Positions 16,759 to 25,205 of a stretch of 64,000 bases of DNA are shown here, piece after piece (the stretch's first letter is position 1; each line of letters begins with the position of its first letter). Source of the DNA: Streptomyces gelaticus (GTDB lineage: Bacteria; Actinomycetota; Actinomycetes; Streptomycetales; Streptomycetaceae); assembly GCF_014649535.1 (NCBI RefSeq), contig NZ_BMTF01000010.1:82337-146336 (forward strand). Direction: 5' to 3'. The notes beneath the pieces were generated by a model that was not told the DNA's origin, made no database searches, and saw only the letters and a program-made list of their open reading frames with translations. The translations under genes and the position numbers were made by a program.

Positions 16759-19311
16759 ATGTGCCTAGGCATTCCTGGCCGCGTCGTGGAGATCGTGGAC
16801 GGGTATGCGGGCCAGCTGGCTCTGGTGGACGTGGAGGGCGCCAGGCGCCGCGTCAACATCGGCATGCTCGACGAGGCGCCCGGTCGTGACGACTGGGTGC
16901 TTCTCCACATGGGCTTCGCCGTCGAGCTCATCGACCGGGCGAAGGCCCGGGAGGCGCTGTCGGGGCTGGAGATGATGGGCCGCGGCCGGGAGCAGCGGAT
17001 CCGGCGCAGATTCGAGGTGCGCGGCGTCGTGCAGGGCGTGGGATTCCGGCCCTTCGTCTATGCCACCGCCTCGGAGCTGCTGCTCACGGGCTCGGTGTCG
17101 AACACCGGCGACGGGGTGCTCGCCGAGGTCGAGGGAACGGCCGGGGCCGTGGAGGAGTTCGGCCGCCGTCTTGACGCCGACGCCCCACCGCTCGCGGTCG
17201 TCGAGGACGTGCGTACGAGTGAACAGCCGATCCGCGGCGGAACGGGCTTCACCATCGAGCGGTCCAGCGCTTCCGACCGGGCCAGGACGCTGGTCTCGCC
17301 CGACATCGCCACCTGCCGGGACTGCCTGGAGGAGCTGAACGACCCAGCGAACCGGCGCTACCGCCATCCCTTCATCACATGCACGCACTGCGGCCCCCGG
17401 TTCACGATCGTCACCGGCCTGCCGTACGACCGCGCCGCCACCACGATGGCGGACTTCGAGATGTGTGGGGCCTGCCGGGCGGAGTACGAGGACCCGCTCG
17501 ACCGGCGCTTCCACGCCCAGCCGATCGCCTGCCCCGACTGCGGGCCGCGGCTCGAACTCGTCGGCAAGGAAGGCGTGGTCCCGTCCCTCGAAGCGGACGC
17601 GCTGCGGACCGCGCGGCAGCTTCTCGCCGAGGGCGGGATCATCGCGGTGAAGGGCCTCGGCGGCTACCACCTGGTGTGCGACGCCCGCGACGACGCGGCC
17701 GTGGCGGAGCTGCGCCGACGCAAGCAGCGCGGTGGCAAACCGTTCGCGGTGATGGTGCCCGGCCTCGACGTCGCGCGTGAGCTGGTGACTCTCACGGCGG
17801 ACGAGGAGGAGCTCCTGAGCGGTGGGCGCCGGCCGATCGTCCTGCTCCCCCGTCGCACTGCCCGGCCCGGGGCGGGGGTGTCCGACGCCGTGGCGCCCGG
17901 CAGCACCCACCTCGGACTGCTGCTCCCGTACACCCCGTTGCACGTCCTGCTCTTCGGGATCGGTGACGACCGGCCGGGGCCGGACGCTCTCGTGATGACT
18001 TCGGCCAATCTGTCGGGCGAGCCGATCGTCACCGACGACGGCGACGCGCTGACCGTCCTGGCACCGCTGGTCGATGCCTGGCTGCGGCACGACCGGCGCA
18101 TCCATGTGCCGTGCGACGACTCGGTCAGCCGCTGGGCCGCCGGTGCCGAGCTGCCGCTGCGCCGGTCGCGCGGATACGCCCCGCTGCCGCTCGCGCTGCC
18201 CTTCGACGTGCCTCCGACGCTCGCCGTGGGCGCCGACCTGAAGAACACCTGCGCACTGGCCGAGGGTCGCTACGCCTGGCTGAGCCAGCACATCGGCGAC
18301 ATGGACGACCTGTCCACGGTCGACGCCCTGACCCGCACCGAGAAACATCTGGAGGACCTCACCGGGGTGGCGCCCAGCCGGCTGGTGGCCGACCTCCACC
18401 CCGGCTACCACTCCGGTGGCTGGGCTCGCGCCCACGCGGCCGGGCGGCCGGTCCGTACCGTGCAGCACCACCACGCGCACATCGCGTCCGTGATGGCGGA
18501 GCACGGCCTGGGCACGGACGAGCGCGTGATCGGCATCGCCTTCGACGGCACCGGCTGCGGCGCCGACGGGGCGGCCTGGGGCGGCGAGGTCCTGGTGGCC
18601 GGCTACGCCTCGTTCAGCAGGGCCGCGCACCTGGGTTGCGTACCGCTGGCCGGGGGCGACGCGAGTGTGCTGCGGCCGTACCGGATGGCCCTCGCACATC
18701 TGCACGCGGCCGGCATCCCCTGGGACGACGGCATGCCCGCGGTCCGCGCCTGCCCGCCCGCCGAACGCGACGTGCTGGCGCATCAGTTCGCAACCGGATT
18801 CGGCTGCGTACCCACGTCGGGCATGGGCCGGCTCTTCGACGCGGTCGCGTCCCTGGCCGACGTCCGGCACGTGGTGGCGTACGAGGCGGAGGCGGCCATG
18901 GAGCTGGAAGGGCTGGCCCGTACCGCGGCAGCCGGCCCCGCGGCGTCGGAGGACGGCTACCGCTTCGGCATCCGGCCCGGGAACAGGGAGGAACCCGCCG
19001 TCGCTGATCCGGGCCCGGTCGTCCGGTCCGTGGTGTCCGATGTTCGGGACGGCGTTCCGGCCGGGCTGATCGCCGCGCGGTTCCACGCCGCCGTCGCCGC
19101 TCTGACCGCCCGCCTCGCGGACCTCTGCCGCACGCGCACCGGACTGTCCACCGTGGCGCTGGGCGGCGGCGTCTTCCAGAACGCCGTACTGCTCGACGCG
19201 ACTCAACACGCCCTGACCGAACGGGGCTTCACCGTCCTGCGGCCGCGCCTGCTCCCCCCGAACGACGGCGGGATCGCCCTCGGCCAACTCATGATCGCCG
19301 CATCGGGCTGA
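16759..19311 (+). CDS. hypF: HypC-HypF fusion: hydrogenase chaperone domain joined to carbamoyltransferase HypF
   Basis: One 850-aa frame contains a full HypC domain at residues 1-78 (MCLGIPGRVVEIVDG, WVLLHMGFAVELID) running straight into HypF. The HypF parts in order are an acylphosphatase domain (about 80-165, FEVRGVVQGVGFRPFVYA), two zinc fingers (from C186, CRDC and CTHCGPRF; CGAC and CPDCGPRL), a YrdC-like domain (about 280-470, GIIAVKGLGGYHLVCDA), and a Kae1-like domain (about 480-850, VQHHHAHIASVMAEHG, VALGGGVFQNAVLL). HypF makes carbamoyl-AMP for the CN ligands; HypC carries the Fe unit. No usable internal ribosome site precedes the tandem ATG at 16972/16975, so I read it as a real fusion. 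A separate hypC follows. Confidence 0.9.
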   Translation: MCLGIPGRVVEIVDGYAGQLALVDVEGARRRVNIGMLDEAPGRDDWVLLHMGFAVELIDRAKAREALSGLEMMGRGREQRIRRRFEVRGVVQGVGFRPFVYATASELLLTGSVSNTGDGVLAEVEGTAGAVEEFGRRLDADAPPLAVVEDVRTSEQPIRGGTGFTIERSSASDRARTLVSPDIATCRDCLEELNDPANRRYRHPFITCTHCGPRFTIVTGLPYDRAATTMADFEMCGACRAEYEDPLDRRFHAQPIACPDCGPRLELVGKEGVVPSLEADALRTARQLLAEGGIIAVKGLGGYHLVCDARDDAAVAELRRRKQRGGKPFAVMVPGLDVARELVTLTADEEELLSGGRRPIVLLPRRTARPGAGVSDAVAPGSTHLGLLLPYTPLHVLLFGIGDDRPGPDALVMTSANLSGEPIVTDDGDALTVLAPLVDAWLRHDRRIHVPCDDSVSRWAAGAELPLRRSRGYAPLPLALPFDVPPTLAVGADLKNTCALAEGRYAWLSQHIGDMDDLSTVDALTRTEKHLEDLTGVAPSRLVADLHPGYHSGGWARAHAAGRPVRTVQHHHAHIASVMAEHGLGTDERVIGIAFDGTGCGADGAAWGGEVLVAGYASFSRAAHLGCVPLAGGDASVLRPYRMALAHLHAAGIPWDDGMPAVRACPPAERDVLAHQFATGFGCVPTSGMGRLFDAVASLADVRHVVAYEAEAAMELEGLARTAAAGPAASEDGYRFGIRPGNREEPAVADPGPVVRSVVSDVRDGVPAGLIAARFHAAVAALTARLADLCRTRTGLSTVALGGGVFQNAVLLDATQHALTERGFTVLRPRLLPPNDGGIALGQLMIAASG

Positions 19312-19368
19312 CGTTGCCGCACGACCGTACCGCCGTACCTCAAGAGGGATCCACAGAGGAGAGGGACC

Positions 19369-19665
19369 ATGTGTCTGGCTGTTCCGGGGCGTGTCCTCAG
19401 TACCGCCGAAGTCGACGGCACCGTGATGGCCGAGGTCGACTTCGGCGGGGTGCGAAAGGAGGTGTGCCTCCAGTACATCCCCGACGTGACCGTCGGTGAA
19501 TACGTCATCGTGCACGTCGGTTTCGCCATCCAGCGCCTCGACGAACGGTCGGCCCTGGACACCCTCGCCGACTTCGAGCGGCTCGGCATCCTGGCCGAGG
19601 AGTTCGGGGACGGCTTCGAACCCGCAACCCTACAAGGTGCGTCCCCCGAAGGAGTCGGCCGGTGA
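19369..19665 (+). CDS. hypC: Hydrogenase assembly chaperone HypC
   Basis: This 98-aa stand-alone HypC has the essential N-terminal Cys (MCLAVPGRV), the KEVCLQYIPDVTVGEYVIVH strand region and FAIQRLDERSALDTLADFE. HypC shuttles the Fe(CN)2CO unit between HypD and the large subunit. It follows the HypC-HypF fusion after 57 bases and has a good site (AGAGGAGAGGG). Its stop overlaps the hypD GTG (GTGA), which suggests that this copy is the HypD partner while the fused copy serves HypF or the large subunit; the division of labour is inference. Confidence 0.93.
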   Translation: MCLAVPGRVLSTAEVDGTVMAEVDFGGVRKEVCLQYIPDVTVGEYVIVHVGFAIQRLDERSALDTLADFERLGILAEEFGDGFEPATLQGASPEGVGR

Positions 19666-20765
19666 AGTACCTCGACGAGTTCAGTGACCCCGATGCAGCG
19701 AAGAAGCTGATCGACCGGATCCACGCGACCACCACGCAGAAGTGGGCGCTGATGGAGGTCTGCGGCGGCCAGACCCACTCGATCATCCGGCACGGCATCG
19801 ACCAACTGCTGCCGGACGGTGTGGAGATGATCCACGGACCGGGGTGTCCCGTCTGCGTCACCCCGCTGGAGACCATCGACCGGGCGTTGGCCATCGCCGC
19901 CCGCCCCGGCGTCATCTTCTGCTCGTTCGGCGACATGCTCCGTGTGCCCGGCAGCAGCCAGGACCTCTTCTCCGTCAAGAGCGCCGGCGGCGACGTACGT
20001 GTGGTGTACTCGCCGCTCGACGCGCTGAAGATCGCCCGGGAGAATCCTGACCGCGAAGTCGTCTTCTTCGGGATCGGTTTCGAGACCACCGCCCCCGCGA
20101 ACGCCATGACGGTGTACCAGGCCCAGCGGCTCGGGGTGCGGAACTTCTCCCTGCTGGTGTCCCATGTGCTGGTGCCGCCCGCGATCGCCGCGATCATGGA
20201 GTCCTCGACGTGCCGGGTACAGGCGTTCCTCGCCGCAGGCCACGTGTGCAGTGTGATGGGTACGGCCGAGTACCCGCCGCTGGCCCGGAAGTACAAGGTG
20301 CCGATCGTGGTCACCGGCTTCGAACCGCTGGACATCCTCGAAGGGGTCCGCCGGACCGTCGTCCAGCTGGAGGCGGGCCGGCACGAGGTGGAGAACGCCT
20401 ACCCCAGGGCCGTGCGCGAGGAGGGCAATGTGCCCGCCATGGAAATGCTCGCCGATGTCTTCGAAGTGACCGACCGGACCTGGCGCGGCATCGGGGCGAT
20501 TCCCCGCAGCGGCTGGCGGCTCTCCGAGAAGTACCGGGCGTTCGACGCCGAGCAGCGGTTCGACGTGAGCGGCATCCACACCGCCGAGTCGTCGCTCTGC
20601 CGCTCGGGCGAGGTACTCCAGGGCCTGATCAAGCCTCACCTGTGCGAGGCGTTCGGCAAGGAGTGCACGCCGAGGAACCCGCTCGGCGCGACCATGGTGT
20701 CGTCCGAGGGCGCGTGCGCCGCGTACTACACCCACCGCCGCCTCGAACTGGTCGATGTGAAGTGA
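19662..20765 (+). CDS. hypD: Hydrogenase Fe-S maturation protein HypD
   Basis: HypD is the Fe-S scaffold on which the Fe(CN)2CO unit is assembled with HypC. The 367-aa protein shows the family motifs MEVCGGQTHSI, IHGPGCPVCVTPLETID, FCSFGDMLRVPGS, FFGIGFETTAPANA, and the C-terminal Cys cluster (SSLCRSGEVLQG, CEAFGKECTPRNPLGATMVS, EGACAAYY). The GTG start overlaps the hypC stop. Confidence 0.96.
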   Translation: MKYLDEFSDPDAAKKLIDRIHATTTQKWALMEVCGGQTHSIIRHGIDQLLPDGVEMIHGPGCPVCVTPLETIDRALAIAARPGVIFCSFGDMLRVPGSSQDLFSVKSAGGDVRVVYSPLDALKIARENPDREVVFFGIGFETTAPANAMTVYQAQRLGVRNFSLLVSHVLVPPAIAAIMESSTCRVQAFLAAGHVCSVMGTAEYPPLARKYKVPIVVTGFEPLDILEGVRRTVVQLEAGRHEVENAYPRAVREEGNVPAMEMLADVFEVTDRTWRGIGAIPRSGWRLSEKYRAFDAEQRFDVSGIHTAESSLCRSGEVLQGLIKPHLCEAFGKECTPRNPLGATMVSSEGACAAYYTHRRLELVDVK

Positions 20766-21862
20766 CTGACGCGATGCATGACGTGACCGCCATGGCGAAC
20801 GATGTGCCCGACCTCGACTTCGAGGGATGGGCCTGCCCAGTACCGCTGCGGGACATCCCGTCCGTCGTCATGGGCCACGGGGGCGGCGGTGCGATGTCCG
20901 GTGAGCTGATCGAGCACCTGTTCCTGCCCGCGTACGGTGCCGCGGCCGCCGCCGATCTCGGTGACTCGGCCGTCCTGACGGTCGGCTCCGGCACCCGCCT
21001 CGCCTTCTCCACGGACTCGTTCGTGGTGAAGCCGATGTTCTTCCCCGGCGGGTCGATCGGTGACCTGGCGGTGAACGGTACGGTCAACGACCTGGCCATG
21101 TCGGGTGCGACGCCCCTGTTCCTGTCCACCGCCTTCATCCTCGCGGAGGGCACCGCGCTGAGCGACCTCGGCCGGATCGCGCAGGCCGTGGGCCGGGCCG
21201 CCGAGGACGCCGGCGTACGCCTGGTCACCGGGGACACGAAGGTCGTGGAGCACGGCAGTGGTGACGGCGTCTACCTCAACACCTCGGGCATCGGCGTGAT
21301 CCCTGCAGGCGTCGACATCCACGCGCGCCGGGCGCTCCCCGGCGACGCCGTGCTCGTCAGCGGCGACATCGGCGTGCACGGTGTGGCCGTGATGAGCTGC
21401 CGGGAGGGCCTCGAATTCGGTACGAGGGTGGAGAGCGACACCGCCGCACTGCACGGACTGGTCGCCGCCGTGCTCGCCACCGGTACCGACCTCCATGTGC
21501 TCCGGGACCCCACGCGCGGGGGCGTCTCGGCCTCGCTGAACGAGATCGCCCGCGCCTCGGACGTGGGCATCGAACTGGTCGAGCGGCTGCTTCCCGTACC
21601 GCCCGCGGTGCGCGACGCATGCAGCCTGCTCGGGCTCGACCCGCTCCAGGTGGCCAACGAAGGAAAACTGATCGCGATCGTCCCCGCCGAGGACGCGGAA
21701 CGGGTGCTGGCCGCCATGCAGGCCCATCCCCTGGGCCGGTCCGCCTGCCGGATCGGCAGCTGCGTACCGGATCACGCCGGGATGGTCGTGGCGAAGACAG
21801 GGCTGGGCGGGAGCCGGGTGATCGGGCTACCGATCGGCGAACAACTACCGAGGATCTGCTGA
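20762..21862 (+). CDS. hypE: Hydrogenase maturation protein HypE
   Basis: HypE dehydrates the carbamoyl group on its C-terminal Cys to a thiocyanate for the CN ligands. The 366-aa protein has the PurM-like ATP-binding features (VVMGHGGGGAMSGELIEHLF, GDLAVNGTVNDLAMSGA, LVTGDTKVVEHG, LRDPTRGGVSASLNEIA) and the required terminus PRIC with Cys as last residue. The GTG at 20762 overlaps the hypD stop; an ATG four codons later (20774) is an alternative start. The next gene begins directly after the stop. Confidence 0.95.
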   Translation: MTDAMHDVTAMANDVPDLDFEGWACPVPLRDIPSVVMGHGGGGAMSGELIEHLFLPAYGAAAAADLGDSAVLTVGSGTRLAFSTDSFVVKPMFFPGGSIGDLAVNGTVNDLAMSGATPLFLSTAFILAEGTALSDLGRIAQAVGRAAEDAGVRLVTGDTKVVEHGSGDGVYLNTSGIGVIPAGVDIHARRALPGDAVLVSGDIGVHGVAVMSCREGLEFGTRVESDTAALHGLVAAVLATGTDLHVLRDPTRGGVSASLNEIARASDVGIELVERLLPVPPAVRDACSLLGLDPLQVANEGKLIAIVPAEDAERVLAAMQAHPLGRSACRIGSCVPDHAGMVVAKTGLGGSRVIGLPIGEQLPRIC

Positions 21863-22612
21863 GTGAGTGCCGAGGGCGCCCTGCTGTTCGCGCGATACGC
21901 CTACCCGCCCAACGAGCTCGGCTACTGCGGTCCGGCCGACGCGGCGGCCCTCCTGCGCCGTGACGCGACCGCCGACATCGAGCGGCGGGCCCGGCGGTTC
22001 GAGGGGGCCTGGTGCTATCTCCAGTTCCTCGCGGAGACGGCGGGGCTGGTGGACCCGCTCGACGTGCGGGTGGTCGAGGCGTACTGGATCGGCAATGAAC
22101 TGCTGGACCGGGCCGATCCCGCCGCTCTGGTGGAGCGCATGACCGACCGGTTCCGGGGGCAGCTCGGTGGCACCTGGCGCGACGCCGGGCGGCGCGCCCT
22201 GGCCCATCACAGCTTCCAGGTGTTCGAGGTGTATCCGTGGGCCCCGATGCTGCGGTCGACGGGCCATCCGACCGCCCTGTCCGTGCTCGACCAGTGCCGC
22301 ATCCGTACGGGGGTGGTCGTGGCCGCCGACAGGGACAACGCGACCGTCCGGTCACGCCCGCTGTGCTGGGACGGTGCGGGGCTGGCTGTCGGCGCGTGGC
22401 GGGAGGAGACCGTACGTTGCTCGGCCGGTGGACTGACGTTGCTCGACGGGCTCTCCGCAGGCGACCGGGTGGCACTGCACTGGGACTGGGTGTGCGATGT
22501 GATCACCGACGAACAGGCCGGGCGCATCGAACTCCTTGAGGAGCGCCGGCGCACCGGCTCGGGCTTGTCGTCCCCCGAACCGGGCACCGGCGGCCACGGC
22601 GCTCCGGGCTGA
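21863..22612 (+). CDS. DUF6390-like protein at the end of the hydrogenase operon
   Basis: The 249-aa product looks like a DUF6390 family member, which I associate with hydrogenase loci in Streptomyces; confidence in the name is moderate. It has ALLFARYAYPPNELGYCGPA at the N-terminus, a helical core (EGAWCYLQFLAETAGL, VVEAYWIGNELL), HHSFQVFEVYPWAPML, and a C-terminal beta segment with VALHWDWVCDVIT. The single CGPAD and the HHS segment could bind metal, but this is a guess. It starts with GTG right after the hypE stop and is probably the last cistron, since the next gene is convergent. Confidence 0.75.
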   Translation: MSAEGALLFARYAYPPNELGYCGPADAAALLRRDATADIERRARRFEGAWCYLQFLAETAGLVDPLDVRVVEAYWIGNELLDRADPAALVERMTDRFRGQLGGTWRDAGRRALAHHSFQVFEVYPWAPMLRSTGHPTALSVLDQCRIRTGVVVAADRDNATVRSRPLCWDGAGLAVGAWREETVRCSAGGLTLLDGLSAGDRVALHWDWVCDVITDEQAGRIELLEERRRTGSGLSSPEPGTGGHGAPG

Positions 22613-22720
22613 TGTCCGACGGCCCGGTCGATCCATGACGCAGCTGGTCGGCATGGCCATAGCGCCCGCTCACTCCTCCGCCATGCGCAGGACAGCGGTC
22701 GGCGTCCGGTGCCGCCCGGG

Positions 22721-24964
22721 TCAGCCCGCCTTCGGCGGCTTCTGCGTGTCGAAGGCGAAGAGAGTGTTCTTGGCCGCGGCCACGATCACCGCACGCCCCG
22801 CAACGGTCACGCGCGGGCTTGCCCCCTGCTCGCCCGTCAAACCATCGACCTGCGGGTCGGTCGTCCACAGGGGTTTGCCATCGTGCGGCGACAACGCGAC
22901 CACCCGGCCGGTGGCCGAGCTGAAGTACAGCGCGTCGGCTCCCGCAGCGGGACCCGACGCACCCTCCACGCCGGTCTGCCGCGACCACTTCTTCCGCCCT
23001 GTTGCGGGATCGAGCGCTGTGACGAGACCGGTCTGCCCGCTCACGTAGACGGTGCCGTCCGCCATGCCGGGCGTCCCCACGTAGGTCTCGGCGAGCCGGG
23101 AGTACGTGACCTTCCGCGAGGCCGGGTCGACCCGCGCCACCCCGTCGTAGCCGGCCAGCGCCGTCCCCTCCATGTGTACCTGAAGGAGCACGAGCCTGCC
23201 GTCGGCGACGCCCATCGGGACGGCGGGGCCGTTGACCGCGATGGGCCTGCCCAGTTTTCCCGAGGCGCGGTCGAGCGCGTGCAGGGTGGGGTGGCGCACC
23301 TCCAGACCATCCACCTCCGCATCCGTCGCGCACATCGCGAAAAGCTGGTGGCCCACCGGGACGGGAGCGCACTGCGTACCCGTCGGGAACGACGTCGTCC
23401 AGGCGACCTCACCGCTGTGCGCGTCCCGGGCTTCGAAGCGGGAGTTCGAAGCGTCGACCGTCACGACGGCGGAGCCGGTCACAACGGCGTCCTGAGTCCG
23501 CCCCGTGACGGCCTGCGACTGAGCGCCGGACGGCACGGACCACAGCTCCCGGCCGTTGTCGGCGTCGATGGCAACCACCTCGCTGGGAGGGCCCTGCGGG
23601 GCGTCCTGGTCGGCGAAGCGGTATCCGAGCACCGTGTCGTCGGTGGCGCCCACCAGGTGCATGCCCTGGACGGGGACGCCCGGGCTCTTCGCCGTCCACA
23701 CCCGCGAGCCGTCCTGGGCCCTGATACGGGTCGCGACAACACCGCCGCCCCCGCAGAACAGCGCGTCGCCGCGTGCGACGCAACGCAGCTCGTCGGGGAT
23801 GTCCTCGCGACCGCCCTGCACAGTCTTGCGCCACGGCTCGAAGCCGTCCGGAAGTGCGACACCCGGCACCGCTGCGTTGTTGCCCTTGTCGCCGCCGTTG
23901 TTCCCCCCGAAGACGCCCGCCTCCAGTGCGGCGGCTCCCCCGCCGATCGCTGCCACCGCGACCGCGGCCGCGAGCACGGGACGCCATCGGCTGCGCAGAC
24001 GGCGGCCGATGGGGGCGCCGGTGCTCCCTGTACCGGGCCCGGCCGGGGCTGCGGTCGGGGCAGTCGGCGCCGGGGTGGCCCGCGCCGCGAAGTCATGCTG
24101 GGTGATCATGTCGCGGGTGCGGCCCGCGACGACCCCGTTCGCATCGGTCCCGCCGAGGTCGGCCGGCAGGTCCCGCAGCAGCACGAGGAGTTCGTCCGCC
24201 GAGGGGCGTCCCTCGGGCTCCTTGTCCAGGCACGACTCGACGACCGCGCGCAAAGCCACCGGCACAGCACCCAGCGACGGCTCCTCGTGCACCACCTGAT
24301 ATGCCGTCATGTACGGGCTGTCCGCGTCGAAGGGCCCGTGGCCCGTCGCCGCGTACACCAGCAGCGTCCCCAGCGAGAAGACATCGGACCGCGGCCCCAC
24401 ACCACGCGGCGCCTGCAACTGCTCCGGTGACATGAAGGGCGGCGTACCGATGACCCGTCCTGTCATCGTCAGGGTCTGCTGGTCCACGGCGCGCGAAATG
24501 CCGAAGTCGATGACGCGCGGGCCCTCGGGCGAGAGCACGACGTTCGAGGGCTTCAGGTCACGGTGGACGACCCCCGCCCGGTGGATGTCGCGCAGCGCCT
24601 CCGCCAGCCCGATGGCGAGCCTTCTCAGCTCCGCTCCGTTCAGCGGGCCCTCCGCGGCGATGTGCTGGGCGAGCGTGTGTCCCTCGATATAGGTCGTCGC
24701 CATCCACGGCTGCTCGGCCTCAGGGGCGGCGTCGACCACGGCGGCGGTGAACGCGCCGCTCACCCGCCTCGCCGCCGCCACCTCCTGCCGGAAGCGGATG
24801 CGGAACTCGTCGTCCCCCGCGAACTGCTGGTGGATCAGTTTGATCGCGACAGGTCGCCCCGAGCTCGTACGGGCCAGAAAGACCGTGCCCATGCCACCCG
24901 AGCCGAGCCTCGCCTCAAGCGGGTAGCCGCCGATCTCGGCCGGATCACCTCCGCGCAGCGACAC
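22721..24964 (-). CDS. Membrane Ser/Thr protein kinase with extracellular PQQ-type beta-propeller
   Basis: A PknB-type kinase domain occupies about residues 10-270 (LGSGGMGTVFLAR, VAIKLIHQ, HRDLKPSNVVL, DFGISRAVD, TPPFMSPEQL), all catalytic residues intact. A Pro/Ala linker leads to a single TM helix at about 330-350 (VLAAAVAVAAIGGGAAALEA). The C-terminal 380 residues are PQQ/quinoprotein-like repeats (GSRVWTAKSPG, NGRELWSVPSG, GKPLWTTDPQ), expected outside the cell as a sensor. The GTG at 24964 (747 aa) was chosen because GGGAGG lies upstream and the kinase fold starts at once; longer starts give a Cys/Arg-rich extension. It converges on the hydrogenase operon. Confidence 0.92.
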   Translation of the reverse strand: MSLRGGDPAEIGGYPLEARLGSGGMGTVFLARTSSGRPVAIKLIHQQFAGDDEFRIRFRQEVAAARRVSGAFTAAVVDAAPEAEQPWMATTYIEGHTLAQHIAAEGPLNGAELRRLAIGLAEALRDIHRAGVVHRDLKPSNVVLSPEGPRVIDFGISRAVDQQTLTMTGRVIGTPPFMSPEQLQAPRGVGPRSDVFSLGTLLVYAATGHGPFDADSPYMTAYQVVHEEPSLGAVPVALRAVVESCLDKEPEGRPSADELLVLLRDLPADLGGTDANGVVAGRTRDMITQHDFAARATPAPTAPTAAPAGPGTGSTGAPIGRRLRSRWRPVLAAAVAVAAIGGGAAALEAGVFGGNNGGDKGNNAAVPGVALPDGFEPWRKTVQGGREDIPDELRCVARGDALFCGGGGVVATRIRAQDGSRVWTAKSPGVPVQGMHLVGATDDTVLGYRFADQDAPQGPPSEVVAIDADNGRELWSVPSGAQSQAVTGRTQDAVVTGSAVVTVDASNSRFEARDAHSGEVAWTTSFPTGTQCAPVPVGHQLFAMCATDAEVDGLEVRHPTLHALDRASGKLGRPIAVNGPAVPMGVADGRLVLLQVHMEGTALAGYDGVARVDPASRKVTYSRLAETYVGTPGMADGTVYVSGQTGLVTALDPATGRKKWSRQTGVEGASGPAAGADALYFSSATGRVVALSPHDGKPLWTTDPQVDGLTGEQGASPRVTVAGRAVIVAAAKNTLFAFDTQKPPKAG

Positions 24965-25205
24965 TCTTCCCGACCTCCCGTCCCCCGTGCACCTCTGTCG
25001 CCACGGGCCTGTGTACCTGTCCTGCACACAAACTAGCCGCAGGGCGGTACGGCAGAGCAAAGCGGGTGACATACACGGAGCCCAGGGCGACGCTTCAGCG
25101 GCCCGGAAGCTGGTGCCGACCTGGGAACGCGGTAACTCCACCACCACTCACACCCGAGCGCAAGGTCGCACCGCCCCCAGTTCTGGCTCACTTGCCGCGC
25201 TCCTG

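Noticed and set aside
16972..19311. HypF as a separate gene starting at the tandem ATG inside the HypC-HypF frame
   Set aside because: The only GGAG is 0-3 bases before the ATGs, too close for initiation, and the frame is continuous from the HypC start.
16765..19515. A 916-codon minus-strand frame opposite hypC-hypF
   Set aside because: The plus-strand frame carries every HypF motif; the antisense frame has none and is a compositional shadow.
25010..25032. TGTGT/ACACA inverted repeat upstream of the PQQ kinase as an operator
   Set aside because: The arms are only 5 bases with an 11-base gap and no related site or regulator is adjacent, so it is not above chance.
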